NCBI RefSeq assembly: GCF_004354365.1
Contig: NZ_SJCY01000001.1
Location: 1 to 64,000, forward strand
Origin: Pedobacter changchengzhani
GTDB taxonomy: Bacteria > Bacteroidota > Bacteroidia > Sphingobacteriales > Sphingobacteriaceae
Reading direction: 5' to 3'
DNA length: 64,000 nt
Part shown: one piece after another, positions 47,557 through 56,610 of the stretch
Numbering within the stretch: the first letter of the stretch is position 1
Layout of the letters: each line of letters begins with the position of its first letter
Notes under the pieces: generated by a model
What the model saw: only the letters and a program-made list of their open reading frames with translations
What the model was told of the DNA's origin: nothing
The model's database searches: none
Made by a program: the position numbers and the translations under genes

Positions 47557-49293
47557 ATGCTCACAATTTTAAATAACCCATATCGAACAGTTGGTCTGCT
47601 TGTTGGAGCGACAGCAAGAGAACAGGAACGGCAAACGAAGCGACTGAAACAATTTATGGAAGCAGAACAAGAGCCAGAAGATGACTTTAGTTTCCCTGCA
47701 CTTGGCAAAATAGTTAGAACAGCTGAGAGTGTAACAGATGCAGCGTCTAAACTAAATCTTGATGGCGACAAAATGAACGCAGCACTTTTTTGGTTTTATA
47801 ATGGTAATTCTATTACAGATGAGCCTGCGTTTGATGCGTTGAAAGATGGGCTGATAAAAGAAGCTGCTCAAATTTGGGGTAAACATGTAGAAAATAAAGA
47901 AATAGCTAAAAAAAATGCTTCTGCTTTTTTTAACTGGTCGACTTTGTTTCTAAATTCTGCTTTCTCTAAAAATTTAGTTGTTGATGGTCATTTGGAAAAA
48001 GGCATTTCACTAAAACTAAAATTTCTTGAGAGTGATTTTATAAAGGACTTCAAAGAGCTAGCAACTTACGAAACTTATAAAACAACCAAAAAAGAATTAC
48101 AAGTTATTTTTTTAAATCAAATACTAGTAGAAATTGAAAAAAGCAATAAAATAAACATCGATCAATTTCTAAAAATAATTATTAAGCAAGTATTTTCTGC
48201 AAAAGAAGATTTTCTAAAAGATTTTGTTGAAAAACCCATTGCACAAATTGAAAAGCTAATTGAAGAGACAAGGAAAAAACAAAATGCAAACCCAGCAAAA
48301 GCAGGAGATTATGGGAATGAATTGTATAACAATATAGAGCCTTTATTAACTTCAATCGTTTCAATTCTTGGCAAAACTAACATTAAGGTAATTTCAGTAT
48401 CAGACAAAGTTGCAAATGAAGTTTTGCAATGTAGTATTAATCTTTTTAATCATTTTCACGAGACAGGAACAGAGGTTGGAGAAATTGCTTTAGACTTAAA
48501 TAAAAAAGCAAAAATTATTGTGCTCGGAAGCGTTGTAAAGGAGAGAATTAATGAAAGCACACCGATTGTTGAACGATATATTAGAGAAAGACCGGAAAGA
48601 GAAAAGTTAAATAAAATTAAAGAAGAATTTGAATTTATTGGAAATAGACTTGAAAACTTTCAATCCTCGAATGATACAGTAAATAATGCCAATTCATTAA
48701 TTACAATATGCAAACCCAAGCTTTTAAAAATAAAACAGGCAATTGGAGCAAGTGATGATTTTTACATTAATTTAAGTAGCTCTGTTGTTCAAAATTCACA
48801 AAATATGCTTGTAGCTGCTGTAAACAAAAAACTAGAAGAACATTCAGCAAGTGCATCACTTGAAAGTTTAATTACAGAAGCATTAGATGTGTCCTTTAAA
48901 CTTGGCACTTTCGATATGAATGCTGCCTTAAAAATCCATTATCAAAAAAATTTAGATGGAATTAAATCAATAGCAAATCAAATTGGAATTTCTACGTTAT
49001 CTCCAAAAGAAAAACTACAAAATGATTTACGAAGAGCAGAAATTAATTTAAAGGACACCCAAAATACAACTTTTTTTAAATCTGAAATATCAAATGCAAA
49101 AACTGAAATGGATCGGATAAAAGAATGGCAATTTTTAAGAAGTGATTCTGATAGAGAAAAGCAAATAAATGCCCAGCAACAGAAAATCACTACTATAGAA
49201 AGAAGAAGTGGTACAGAGAAGATTTCGCAATTAAATAATAAGCAGAAGATAGTAAATGACATAAAATTGAAAATACAAAATGCAGAATACTAA
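47557..49293 (+). CDS. Helical protein with J-like N-terminus, Hsp70-cluster component
   Basis: 578 residues, no named family. The N-terminus LNNPYRTVGLLVGATAREQE has the opening pattern of J-domain-like proteins (NPYxxLG followed by a Lys/Arg-rich helix), but the HPD motif that stimulates Hsp70 is absent. The region up to about 110 (FPALGKIVRTAESVTDAASKL, NAALFWFYNGN) is of a type I associate with uncharacterised Hsp70-linked proteins. Residues 110-578 are almost wholly helical with coiled coils near the end (DLRRAEINLKDTQNT, NAQQQKITTIERRSG). It is followed after 1 bp by the GrpE-like gene and then hsp70. Role as co-chaperone is inference. Confidence 0.65.
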   Translation: MLTILNNPYRTVGLLVGATAREQERQTKRLKQFMEAEQEPEDDFSFPALGKIVRTAESVTDAASKLNLDGDKMNAALFWFYNGNSITDEPAFDALKDGLIKEAAQIWGKHVENKEIAKKNASAFFNWSTLFLNSAFSKNLVVDGHLEKGISLKLKFLESDFIKDFKELATYETYKTTKKELQVIFLNQILVEIEKSNKINIDQFLKIIIKQVFSAKEDFLKDFVEKPIAQIEKLIEETRKKQNANPAKAGDYGNELYNNIEPLLTSIVSILGKTNIKVISVSDKVANEVLQCSINLFNHFHETGTEVGEIALDLNKKAKIIVLGSVVKERINESTPIVERYIRERPEREKLNKIKEEFEFIGNRLENFQSSNDTVNNANSLITICKPKLLKIKQAIGASDDFYINLSSSVVQNSQNMLVAAVNKKLEEHSASASLESLITEALDVSFKLGTFDMNAALKIHYQKNLDGIKSIANQIGISTLSPKEKLQNDLRRAEINLKDTQNTTFFKSEISNAKTEMDRIKEWQFLRSDSDREKQINAQQQKITTIERRSGTEKISQLNNKQKIVNDIKLKIQNAEY

Positions 49294-49294
49294 T

Positions 49295-50242
49295 ATGAAA
49301 ATCAAAATAACACTCACAATACTCTTGTTTTCTTCGATTAGTGCATTTGCACAGATAACGAAAGAAGATTTAGATAAAGAAATTAAGCCTTTAAATGAAA
49401 AGCTTAAAATACTTCAATTGGAAAATAATAAACTAAAGATTCAGTTAGAGACAACAAATATTAAACTAAAAACTGTCAATAAAAATATTGATAGTTTGAG
49501 AAATGAAACTAAAACCAATGGCGATGCAATAACTCAAACTGCAAATGAATTAGGATTAAAAATAAAAGAAACAGGTGACCAAAATGCTGGAAACATTTCT
49601 AAAATTTCTAAATCCTTAAGTAAAAACTCACTCTTTGGAATTATTGGTGTTCTTTTAGCCATTCTTCTTTCATGTGTGTTGTATTGGTTTTTAAGTAAAA
49701 AACAAAAAATAGATAAAATTGAAGTTGAAGAAAAATTTGCTGATAATAAAGCCTCATTAAAAATAGATGTTGTTTCTGAAATAGAAAAATCAAAAAAAGA
49801 ACAGCAAGAAGTGAATGTAAAATTGGAACAGAAACTTATTGAAATTTTAGAAAATCAAATCAAAAGAATAGAAAGTACAGACATCAACATTGGCGAAATT
49901 GATGTAAAGCCCATTGATCATACTATGCCACTGAAAGTAGCTGATGAAATCACACGAATTAATGCTTATGCCAATTCGCTCGATCCCAATAGTCAAGATT
50001 CAAAAGCACTAAAAAGCTCAGTAAAACGACTTGTAAGTACATTTAGAGCTGAACAGTACGAAATTGTAGACTTACTTGGACAAAAATATGATGATGGGAT
50101 GAAAGTTACAGTTGTTGGCTATGTCCCTAATGCAAAACTATCCAAAGGTGAAGAGATAATTTCAAGAATTATAAAACCACAAGTTAAGTTCAAAGGCGAG
50201 CAAATACAAGCAGCGCAGGTAGATGTTTCAATTGGAGAATAA
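49295..50242 (+). CDS. Single-pass membrane protein with GrpE-like cytoplasmic domain
   Basis: 315 residues from ATG 49295, chosen over ATG 49280 because it gives a clean signal peptide (MKIKITLTILLFSSISAFAQ) and a 1-bp gap instead of an overlap. Order: signal peptide, extracytoplasmic coiled coil (about 21-105), membrane helix (about 113-134; IIGVLLAILLSCVLYWFL), cytoplasmic coiled coil (135-195), then a C-terminal domain (about 215-315) resembling the GrpE head and beta wing: EQYEIVDLLGQKYDDGM, VVGYVPNAKLSKGEEII and IIKPQVKFKGEQIQAAQVDV. GrpE is the Hsp70 nucleotide-exchange factor, and the next gene encodes an Hsp70. The assignment rests on pattern and context. Confidence 0.68.
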   Translation: MKIKITLTILLFSSISAFAQITKEDLDKEIKPLNEKLKILQLENNKLKIQLETTNIKLKTVNKNIDSLRNETKTNGDAITQTANELGLKIKETGDQNAGNISKISKSLSKNSLFGIIGVLLAILLSCVLYWFLSKKQKIDKIEVEEKFADNKASLKIDVVSEIEKSKKEQQEVNVKLEQKLIEILENQIKRIESTDINIGEIDVKPIDHTMPLKVADEITRINAYANSLDPNSQDSKALKSSVKRLVSTFRAEQYEIVDLLGQKYDDGMKVTVVGYVPNAKLSKGEEIISRIIKPQVKFKGEQIQAAQVDVSIGE

Positions 50243-50265
50243 TAAATCATAAAATAGAATTACAA

Positions 50266-52827
50266 ATGAGAAATAAAATAGATTATGGTATTGATTTGGG
50301 TACAACCAATTCGGCAATTGCCAGAATGGAAAATGGCAAACCAAAAATTATTCAAACTGATTTACAAAAAGATACAATGCCTTCAAGCGTAGCAGTTAAT
50401 CCAAGGAAAAATATCATCGTCGGAGACGCGGCCTATGCAGCAAACATTAAAGATAAACTTCGATTATTGAAGACATTTGGTAAGGATGATTCAAGTAGTT
50501 ATATAGAGTTTAAAAGAACAATGGGTAAAGATGTAAAATACCGTAGTTCTTTACTCGATAAAGATTTTACTTCTGAAGAACTGTCAGCAGAAGTACTTAA
50601 AAAACTAAAATCATTTGTAACTGATGAGCAAATTAAATCAATTGTAATTACTGTTCCTGCAATGTTTACAATGGCACAAAACGAAGCTACGATGAATGCT
50701 GCTCGTTTAGCTGGTTTTGAAGTTATTGAACTATTGCAAGAACCAATAGCCGCATCTATTGCCTACGGATTAGATTCTAAAGAAAAAAATGGTAAATGGT
50801 TGGTTTTTGACTTTGGCGGTGGCACTTTTGATGCTGCACTTGTAACTGTTGATGAAGGTATAATGAAGGTGTTAGACACGGATGGCAACAATGAACTAGG
50901 TGGTAAAGACTTAGATTTAGCCATTGTGGACGCAATAATTTTACCATATTTAAAAGAAAATTATTCTATAGAAGGTATACTTGCAGATAAAGACAAAAGA
51001 GAAATTTTGAGAAATGCAATGAAATCATTTGCAGAAAAGGCAAAAATTGATTTGTCTTTTAATTCTTCAACAGATATCACTTGTTTTCCGGATGAGATAG
51101 GTGCCAATGACGAAGATGGTAATGAATTGGCTTTGAGCATAGATATTAATCAAGAAGATTTAGAACCGGTTTTTCAACCTATTTTTCAAAAAGCAATAGA
51201 CATAACAAAAGAAGTATTATTAAAGAAAAATCTAAAAGGTAAAGATATTGATTGTATAATATTGGTTGGTGGGCCAACTTATTCGCCAATATTGCAACAA
51301 ATGTTAAAAGATCAAATTACAGACAAAGTAATTGCTAAAAATCAAATGACTTCAGTGGCTACAGGAGCAGCAATTTATGCTTCTACAAAAGATATTGGTA
51401 TGGCACAACCGGCACCACCTTCTGGAACCATAGCATTAGATTTAAAATATGAGTCTGCAACTGTAGATGAAGATACCTTAATCAATATTAAAATTAATTC
51501 AGCATTAACTACTTTTAATATCCCCGAAAAAGTATTTGCAACCATAGAAAGAGGAGACAAAGCATATTCAAGTAACAAAACACTTATTAGCGATAAAAAA
51601 GCAACGTTAATTGAGGTTTTGTTAAATCAAAACGATTCAAATTATTTTTCAATTATTTTAACTGACGAAAAAGGTGATAGAATACCTTGTGAACCAAATA
51701 ATTTAACTATAACAGATATTCACATTCCTTCTGCACCTCTACCTTACCATATTGGCGTGCAGGTTTGGGATAGTAAAAAGGAAATAACTGTATTTAAAGG
51801 CTTGAAAGGTCTTGAAAAAAATCAAATTTTAAAAGGAGCAGTCGGCATTACGCCACAAGGTTTAAAAACACCAAAGCAACTCACAGCAGGTAAAGTTTCC
51901 GACGTGTTGAGAATACCAATTTTTCAAGGATCAGACGGTGCAGAAGGTAAAAATTCATTTCAGAGTAACTTTGTTACTGAGGTGGTAATTACAGGCGAAT
52001 CAATACCGAGAGTTGTTCCTGCAAATTCAGATGTAGAAATTACTTTGACATTTGACTCATCTGGCGCAAAGCCAATTTGTTCAGTATTTTTTCCAGTTAT
52101 TGATTATACTGAGGAGGTCGATGTAGAATTTACAGTTGAACAAAAAGTGGCCGAGAAATGGCTTCATTCTGAGATTAATTCAGATATTAAAAGAGCGGAA
52201 GTACTTCTAGGGGATAATCATATTGCAGAATTAGACAAATGTTTATCAGATTTAGAATTGCTAAAAGCAGATCTAAAAAATGAGAGTGGTAGTGAAGACG
52301 GTAAAATGAAGATATTAAATAGTTTAAGGAAAATACGTAATATTTTAGATAATTATGAAGCTGACATTGAATGGCCAAAAGCTGAGTCTGAATTGAAGAC
52401 AGCCTATTATGATGCTGAAGAATTAATTGAAAAAATTGATGAAGGTAATTTATGGGGAAATATAAACGAAGACAGGGTTAGAAGGCAGTTAAATGAATTT
52501 AAAGTTTATATCGAAACGATTCTAAAAGAAAAAGATATTAAATTAGCTAATGAAGTAAAAGAAAATATCAACAATTTAATGATTGTTCTATTTGACCAAT
52601 TTAGAGATGAGGGTGATAGAGAGAAAGGATATATTGAATATATCGATGAGAATTTTTCGGACCTTCCTTGGAAGGATGCTAATAAAGCGAGGCAATTAAC
52701 CAATCAAGCATTAACAAATATTAATACTGGTGGCAGTTTATCGCAATTAGAACAATTATGTGTTCAAATCAACAATATACGAGATCGGAACAATCCAAAT
52801 CAGCCTGACGGGATACCAAAAATTTAA
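50266..52827 (+). CDS. Divergent Hsp70-family chaperone, 853 residues
   Basis: The ATPase domain (1-380) is well conserved: phosphate-1 IDYGIDLGTTNSAIAR, connect-1 EPIAASIAYGLD, phosphate-2 LVFDFGGGTFDAALV, adenosine motif IILVGGPTYSPILQQML. DnaK is about 640 residues; here about 110 extra residues (385-490) with beta-strand character separate the ATPase domain from a DnaK-SBD-like segment (about 490-570; LPYHIGVQVWD, LRIPIFQGSDGAEGKN), followed by a second beta region and a long helical C-terminus (630-853). It probably has its own clients. It sits between the GrpE-like gene and a small secreted protein gene. Confidence 0.93.
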   Translation: MRNKIDYGIDLGTTNSAIARMENGKPKIIQTDLQKDTMPSSVAVNPRKNIIVGDAAYAANIKDKLRLLKTFGKDDSSSYIEFKRTMGKDVKYRSSLLDKDFTSEELSAEVLKKLKSFVTDEQIKSIVITVPAMFTMAQNEATMNAARLAGFEVIELLQEPIAASIAYGLDSKEKNGKWLVFDFGGGTFDAALVTVDEGIMKVLDTDGNNELGGKDLDLAIVDAIILPYLKENYSIEGILADKDKREILRNAMKSFAEKAKIDLSFNSSTDITCFPDEIGANDEDGNELALSIDINQEDLEPVFQPIFQKAIDITKEVLLKKNLKGKDIDCIILVGGPTYSPILQQMLKDQITDKVIAKNQMTSVATGAAIYASTKDIGMAQPAPPSGTIALDLKYESATVDEDTLINIKINSALTTFNIPEKVFATIERGDKAYSSNKTLISDKKATLIEVLLNQNDSNYFSIILTDEKGDRIPCEPNNLTITDIHIPSAPLPYHIGVQVWDSKKEITVFKGLKGLEKNQILKGAVGITPQGLKTPKQLTAGKVSDVLRIPIFQGSDGAEGKNSFQSNFVTEVVITGESIPRVVPANSDVEITLTFDSSGAKPICSVFFPVIDYTEEVDVEFTVEQKVAEKWLHSEINSDIKRAEVLLGDNHIAELDKCLSDLELLKADLKNESGSEDGKMKILNSLRKIRNILDNYEADIEWPKAESELKTAYYDAEELIEKIDEGNLWGNINEDRVRRQLNEFKVYIETILKEKDIKLANEVKENINNLMIVLFDQFRDEGDREKGYIEYIDENFSDLPWKDANKARQLTNQALTNINTGGSLSQLEQLCVQINNIRDRNNPNQPDGIPKI

Positions 52828-52887
52828 AAAGTCATTGGTGCCGCCGATTGATATCGAATAATTAAAACTAAATAAGACAGTTAGCTA

Positions 52888-53298
52888 ATGAAACTTAAAT
52901 TAAATATGAAATATATATTGGCAATAGTACTACTACTTTTTCTGTCTGCCGGAGTTAATGCTCAGGCAAGGCTCACAATTGAAAATAACTCAATGCGTTC
53001 TATGACTGTAAAAGTGATGAAGTCGTTTGGGACAACAGGAACGTTGCACGAGACTGTCACTATCGGCCCTTATGATACTCAAGTAGTAGGCTTTTCGGAA
53101 AGTGGATATTATTTTACAAAAACAAAAGCTGTATTGAATGGAAAAGATCCAGTTTACAGAAAAGGCCAATCCTTTGAGGTTACAAATAACGCAAGATCCT
53201 ATTCGGTATTGAAATTGACTTTCTCTATTAAAGAATCTAGAATTCCGCAAGCTACCGGCGGGAAACAGATTTCCAAGACAGAGTTTGATCAAAATTAA
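52888..53298 (+). CDS. Small secreted protein within the Hsp70 cluster
   Basis: 136 residues (ATG at 52888; ATG at 52906 would give a tighter signal peptide). Signal sequence LLLFLSAGVNAQA. The mature domain (LTIENNSMRSMTVKVMK, VTIGPYDTQVVGFSESGYYFTKT, YSVLKLTFSIKES) looks like a small beta sandwich. No family named. As an exported member of a chaperone cluster whose GrpE-like protein has an extracytoplasmic coiled coil, it is a candidate ligand or sensor; this is speculation. Confidence 0.7.
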   Translation: MKLKLNMKYILAIVLLLFLSAGVNAQARLTIENNSMRSMTVKVMKSFGTTGTLHETVTIGPYDTQVVGFSESGYYFTKTKAVLNGKDPVYRKGQSFEVTNNARSYSVLKLTFSIKESRIPQATGGKQISKTEFDQN

Positions 53299-53345
53299 AT
53301 CGAGGCTATCATCTCAGACATTATTACATCGTTTATTTATACTAA

Positions 53346-54095
53346 ATGAGTAAGGCAAAGAAAATGCAAGTAGAGGGGAAAGAAATAACAATTCTTGTTC
53401 AAAATGAACAAGAATATATTTCTATTACTGACATGCTGAAAGCTAAAGATGGCGATTTTTTTGTTTCGGACTGGCTTCGTAATAGGAATACAGTTGAATA
53501 TTTAGGAATTTGGGAATCAATTTATAATCCTGATTTTAATTATGGCGAATTCGCCACAATTAAAAGTCAAGTGGGTTTAAATAGTTATAAATTAAGCATT
53601 AAAGATTGGGTTGAAAATACAAATGCCATTGGCTTAAAAGCCACAGCTGGCCGTTACGGTGGCACTTATGCTCATCCCGATATTGCTTTTGAATTTGGCA
53701 TGTGGATAAGCCCGAAATTTAAGATTTATTTGGTTAAAGAATTCCAACGCTTAAAAGCCGATGAGAACAGCCGTTTACAATTAGAATGGAATTTACAACG
53801 CACCATTTCTAAAATAAACTATCGAATTCATACCGATGCTATCAAAGAAAATTTGATACCCAAAGAAATTACAAACCAACAATCGAGTTTGGTTTACGCC
53901 AATGAAGCCGACTTATTAAATGTAGCATTTTTTGGAATAACTGCAAAAGAATGGAGATATACCAACCGTGCCAAAGCGGGTAACATAAGAGATGATGCGA
54001 GTTTGGAACAATTGGTAGTATTGAGTAATATGGAAAGTATAAACGCCTTACTAATTCAACAAGGTTTATCACAAGTGAAGGCTTTTTTCAGCTAA
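53346..54095 (+). CDS. KilA-N domain protein, intact copy
   Basis: 249 residues. The KilA-N DNA-binding domain (about 10-135) shows EYISITDMLKAK, WLRNRNTVEYLGIWES, RYGGTYAHPDIAFEFGMWIS and FKIYLVKEFQRLK. The C-terminal region (about 190-249; AFFGITAKEWRYTNRAKAGN, LVVLSNMESINALLI) is conserved with the decayed paralogue at 57296. KilA-N domains occur in phage and mobile-element regulators. It may be a transcriptional regulator of the cluster or a passenger. Confidence 0.92.
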   Translation: MSKAKKMQVEGKEITILVQNEQEYISITDMLKAKDGDFFVSDWLRNRNTVEYLGIWESIYNPDFNYGEFATIKSQVGLNSYKLSIKDWVENTNAIGLKATAGRYGGTYAHPDIAFEFGMWISPKFKIYLVKEFQRLKADENSRLQLEWNLQRTISKINYRIHTDAIKENLIPKEITNQQSSLVYANEADLLNVAFFGITAKEWRYTNRAKAGNIRDDASLEQLVVLSNMESINALLIQQGLSQVKAFFS

Positions 54096-54159
54096 ACAAA
54101 GTTGCAATTACTCTAATGAGATCGTTGGTTGAAAGTAGCGCAATAAAAAAAATGAAGTA

Positions 54160-55971
54160 ATGGACGTAAATTACAAAGGCATATTACCAAAGAACTTTTT
54201 AGTAAATGAAAGGTATTCTGTTATGTTCTTTATAAAGCAAGGTAGTAATGCTGAAACCTATCGGGTGAAAGGGAAAGATGGAAAATTGTATTTTCTAAAA
54301 TTGTTTAATTATGCGAAATTGCATCGCTCTGCATTTGATAGCGAACAAAATTTATTAGAAATCGAGTTTTTAAAATCTATCGATAATCAGAACATTGTCA
54401 ACTACGAGGATAATGGAGAACTGATATATGAAGGGAAAAAATCTGGTTACTTAGTGCTTAATTTTATTACTGGAGAAACTTTAGCAGAAAGAATTATAAG
54501 AGAACCAATTTCATCATTATATGATTTAAGGCAAATTGTTTTAGGGATATTGAACGGATTAAATTATTTACATAGTTTACCCGATCCAATAATTCATAAT
54601 GAGATTACGCCTCAAAATATTATGCTTGATTTATCAGAAGATATTGTACAAGCAAAAATCATAGACTTTGGCTATGCTCGTTCATTTCATCAATCTTCTA
54701 AATCGTTTTCAAAAGAAGGTTTAAATTTGAACTATGTGGCTTCAGAATGTTTCAATAATTTTTATTCACCACAGTCTGATTTATTTTCTTTAGGTGCAGT
54801 AATTTATCATTTGCTTTTTGGAACACCACCTTGGTTTAAGGATATATCGAGGTTTAAAGCTGATAGAACAAAAGCTGAAGATGTAATTTTAGAAGAACGT
54901 CAAAAAAAGCTTCCGTTTCCTAACGTCTCAAAAAATATTGTTGATTTTGAAGAATCGTTTTTGAATATCATAAAAAAGGCTTTGCAAGATGACCCTGAAG
55001 ATCGGTTTCAATCTGCCAAAGAATTCATTCGAGCTTTAAATGGAGAGATAGAAGTTGAAGATGTAGACACCGTTCAAAAAGTAAAATCAGACGATAAACC
55101 ACTAAATAAAATACAAAACCAAAAAGCCAAAGGAAAAGGGTTTGACGCTATCGCTGGTTTGGACGATTTGAAGAGCGAGATGAGGAGGTCTGTAATTGAT
55201 ATTCTTCAGAATCCTGAAAAAGCAGAGAGATACGGCGCCAAGTTGCCAAATGGAATGGTTTTATATGGTCCCCCTGGTTGTGGTAAAACTTATTTTGCAA
55301 AATGTTTTGCGGAAGAAGTAGGGTTCAATTTTATCATGGCAACCCCATCAACTCTGAAAAGCCGGTATGTAAATGCTACTCAAGAAAACATTGCAACGAT
55401 GTTTGAAGATGCAGAGAAAAATGCACCTACCATCATATTTATAGATGAAATTAACGAACTACTTCCAAATCGCGATAGTGATTCTCATGAAATGGCTAAA
55501 AGTGCAGTAAATGAGATGCTAGCTCAAATGGATCGAACTGGTGAAAAAGGAATTTTTATCATCGGCGCAACAAATTATCCCAATATGATAGACCCAGCCA
55601 TGCTTAGGTCAGGACGATTAGAAAAAAAGTTTTATTTGCCTCCGCCTGATTCTAAGCTTAGAAAATCTCTTTTTGAAATGAGCTTAAGTGCTAGAAAAAA
55701 GGTTTTAGATTTTGGAATTGATTATGGCATTTTATCTAAACTAACAGAAAATTATGTTAGCTCCGACATTGAATCCATAGTTAACGAAACTACTTCAATA
55801 GCTATGGCAGAGAACACTAGGATAACGATGGCTTTGCTAGAAAAAGTAATTAAATCATTCCAACCATTTCCAAAAAGCGAATTAGAGAAATATGAAGTTA
55901 TAAAGGCTAAAATGGACGGAGAAAATACTGTACGAAAGAATAGCCGAAATAGCATCGGTTTCAAAATTTAA
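54160..55971 (+). CDS. Protein kinase-AAA ATPase fusion with degenerate kinase motif
   Basis: 603 residues. Kinase-like domain (about 20-290): glycine-loop region IKQGSNAETYRV, Lys in FLKLF (K47), catalytic-loop equivalent HNEITPQN (146-153) instead of HRDxKPxN, DFG intact (169-171), and SLGAVIYHLLFGTPPW. The catalytic Asp is replaced by Glu and the loop Lys by Thr, so kinase activity is doubtful. AAA domain (about 325-590): Walker A GPPGCGKT (370-377), Walker B IIFIDE, sensor IGATN, arginine-finger region MLRSGRLEKKF. The AAA part resembles Cdc48/FtsH-class remodellers. It is followed 11 bp later by the TerB-like gene. Confidence 0.93.
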   Translation: MDVNYKGILPKNFLVNERYSVMFFIKQGSNAETYRVKGKDGKLYFLKLFNYAKLHRSAFDSEQNLLEIEFLKSIDNQNIVNYEDNGELIYEGKKSGYLVLNFITGETLAERIIREPISSLYDLRQIVLGILNGLNYLHSLPDPIIHNEITPQNIMLDLSEDIVQAKIIDFGYARSFHQSSKSFSKEGLNLNYVASECFNNFYSPQSDLFSLGAVIYHLLFGTPPWFKDISRFKADRTKAEDVILEERQKKLPFPNVSKNIVDFEESFLNIIKKALQDDPEDRFQSAKEFIRALNGEIEVEDVDTVQKVKSDDKPLNKIQNQKAKGKGFDAIAGLDDLKSEMRRSVIDILQNPEKAERYGAKLPNGMVLYGPPGCGKTYFAKCFAEEVGFNFIMATPSTLKSRYVNATQENIATMFEDAEKNAPTIIFIDEINELLPNRDSDSHEMAKSAVNEMLAQMDRTGEKGIFIIGATNYPNMIDPAMLRSGRLEKKFYLPPPDSKLRKSLFEMSLSARKKVLDFGIDYGILSKLTENYVSSDIESIVNETTSIAMAENTRITMALLEKVIKSFQPFPKSELEKYEVIKAKMDGENTVRKNSRNSIGFKI

Positions 55972-55982
55972 AAGAAAAAAAA

Positions 55983-56498
55983 ATGGAAACAATTACATTC
56001 GACAAACTTTTACTTAACACAGCTTTTTGCTGTATGGCTTCTGATGGGAATATTGATAAAAAAGAAATTGCTTTGATAAAGTCAATGTGTGAAAATTCAC
56101 CATTGTTTAAAGAGTTTAACTTCCAAGAAGAAATCAATTTACTTGTAAATGAAATAAACTTAAGAGGAAAGGAATTTATTTCGAGCTATTTTAACTTATT
56201 AGACAAAACCTCACTAACCGAAGAAGAAGAACTAATTTTAATCGCCTTTGCAATTCAGACTATCAAAGCTGATGATCACATTGAGTATTCTGAAATAAAG
56301 TTTTTCAAAAATATTAGGCATAGATTACAAATAAACGATGAAAATATTTTGACAGTTTATCCAGACATTGAACAGTTTCTAGAAAAAGATATTATTACAG
56401 AATCATTCCTTGATAAAATCACTAATCAATACCTCGAAACTGCCGATTTGCCACAATTTGAGTTAATTAACGTTGATAAAAATTCATTGCTCGATTGA
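55983..56498 (+). CDS. TerB-like acidic helical protein
   Basis: 171 residues, all helical. Two metal-binding-like motifs in the TerB style: ASDGNIDKKE (about 19-28) and KADDHIEYSE (about 95-104), with the pattern D-x-x-I-x-x-x-E. TerB proteins belong to tellurite-resistance/stress systems and are thought to act at the membrane with kinases, ATPases and chaperones. Here the partner is the kinase-AAA protein just upstream, so the two probably form one functional unit. Confidence 0.85.
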   Translation: METITFDKLLLNTAFCCMASDGNIDKKEIALIKSMCENSPLFKEFNFQEEINLLVNEINLRGKEFISSYFNLLDKTSLTEEEELILIAFAIQTIKADDHIEYSEIKFFKNIRHRLQINDENILTVYPDIEQFLEKDIITESFLDKITNQYLETADLPQFELINVDKNSLLD

Positions 56499-56610
56499 AA
56501 AAAGATGAATAACCTCATTTAAATTTTCATTAAAATTCTTGAATTTTAAAAATGCTTTATGATGACTATAAATTGCTGTAGTTGCCAAAAAGCAAAAGCC
56601 TTCGCCATCA

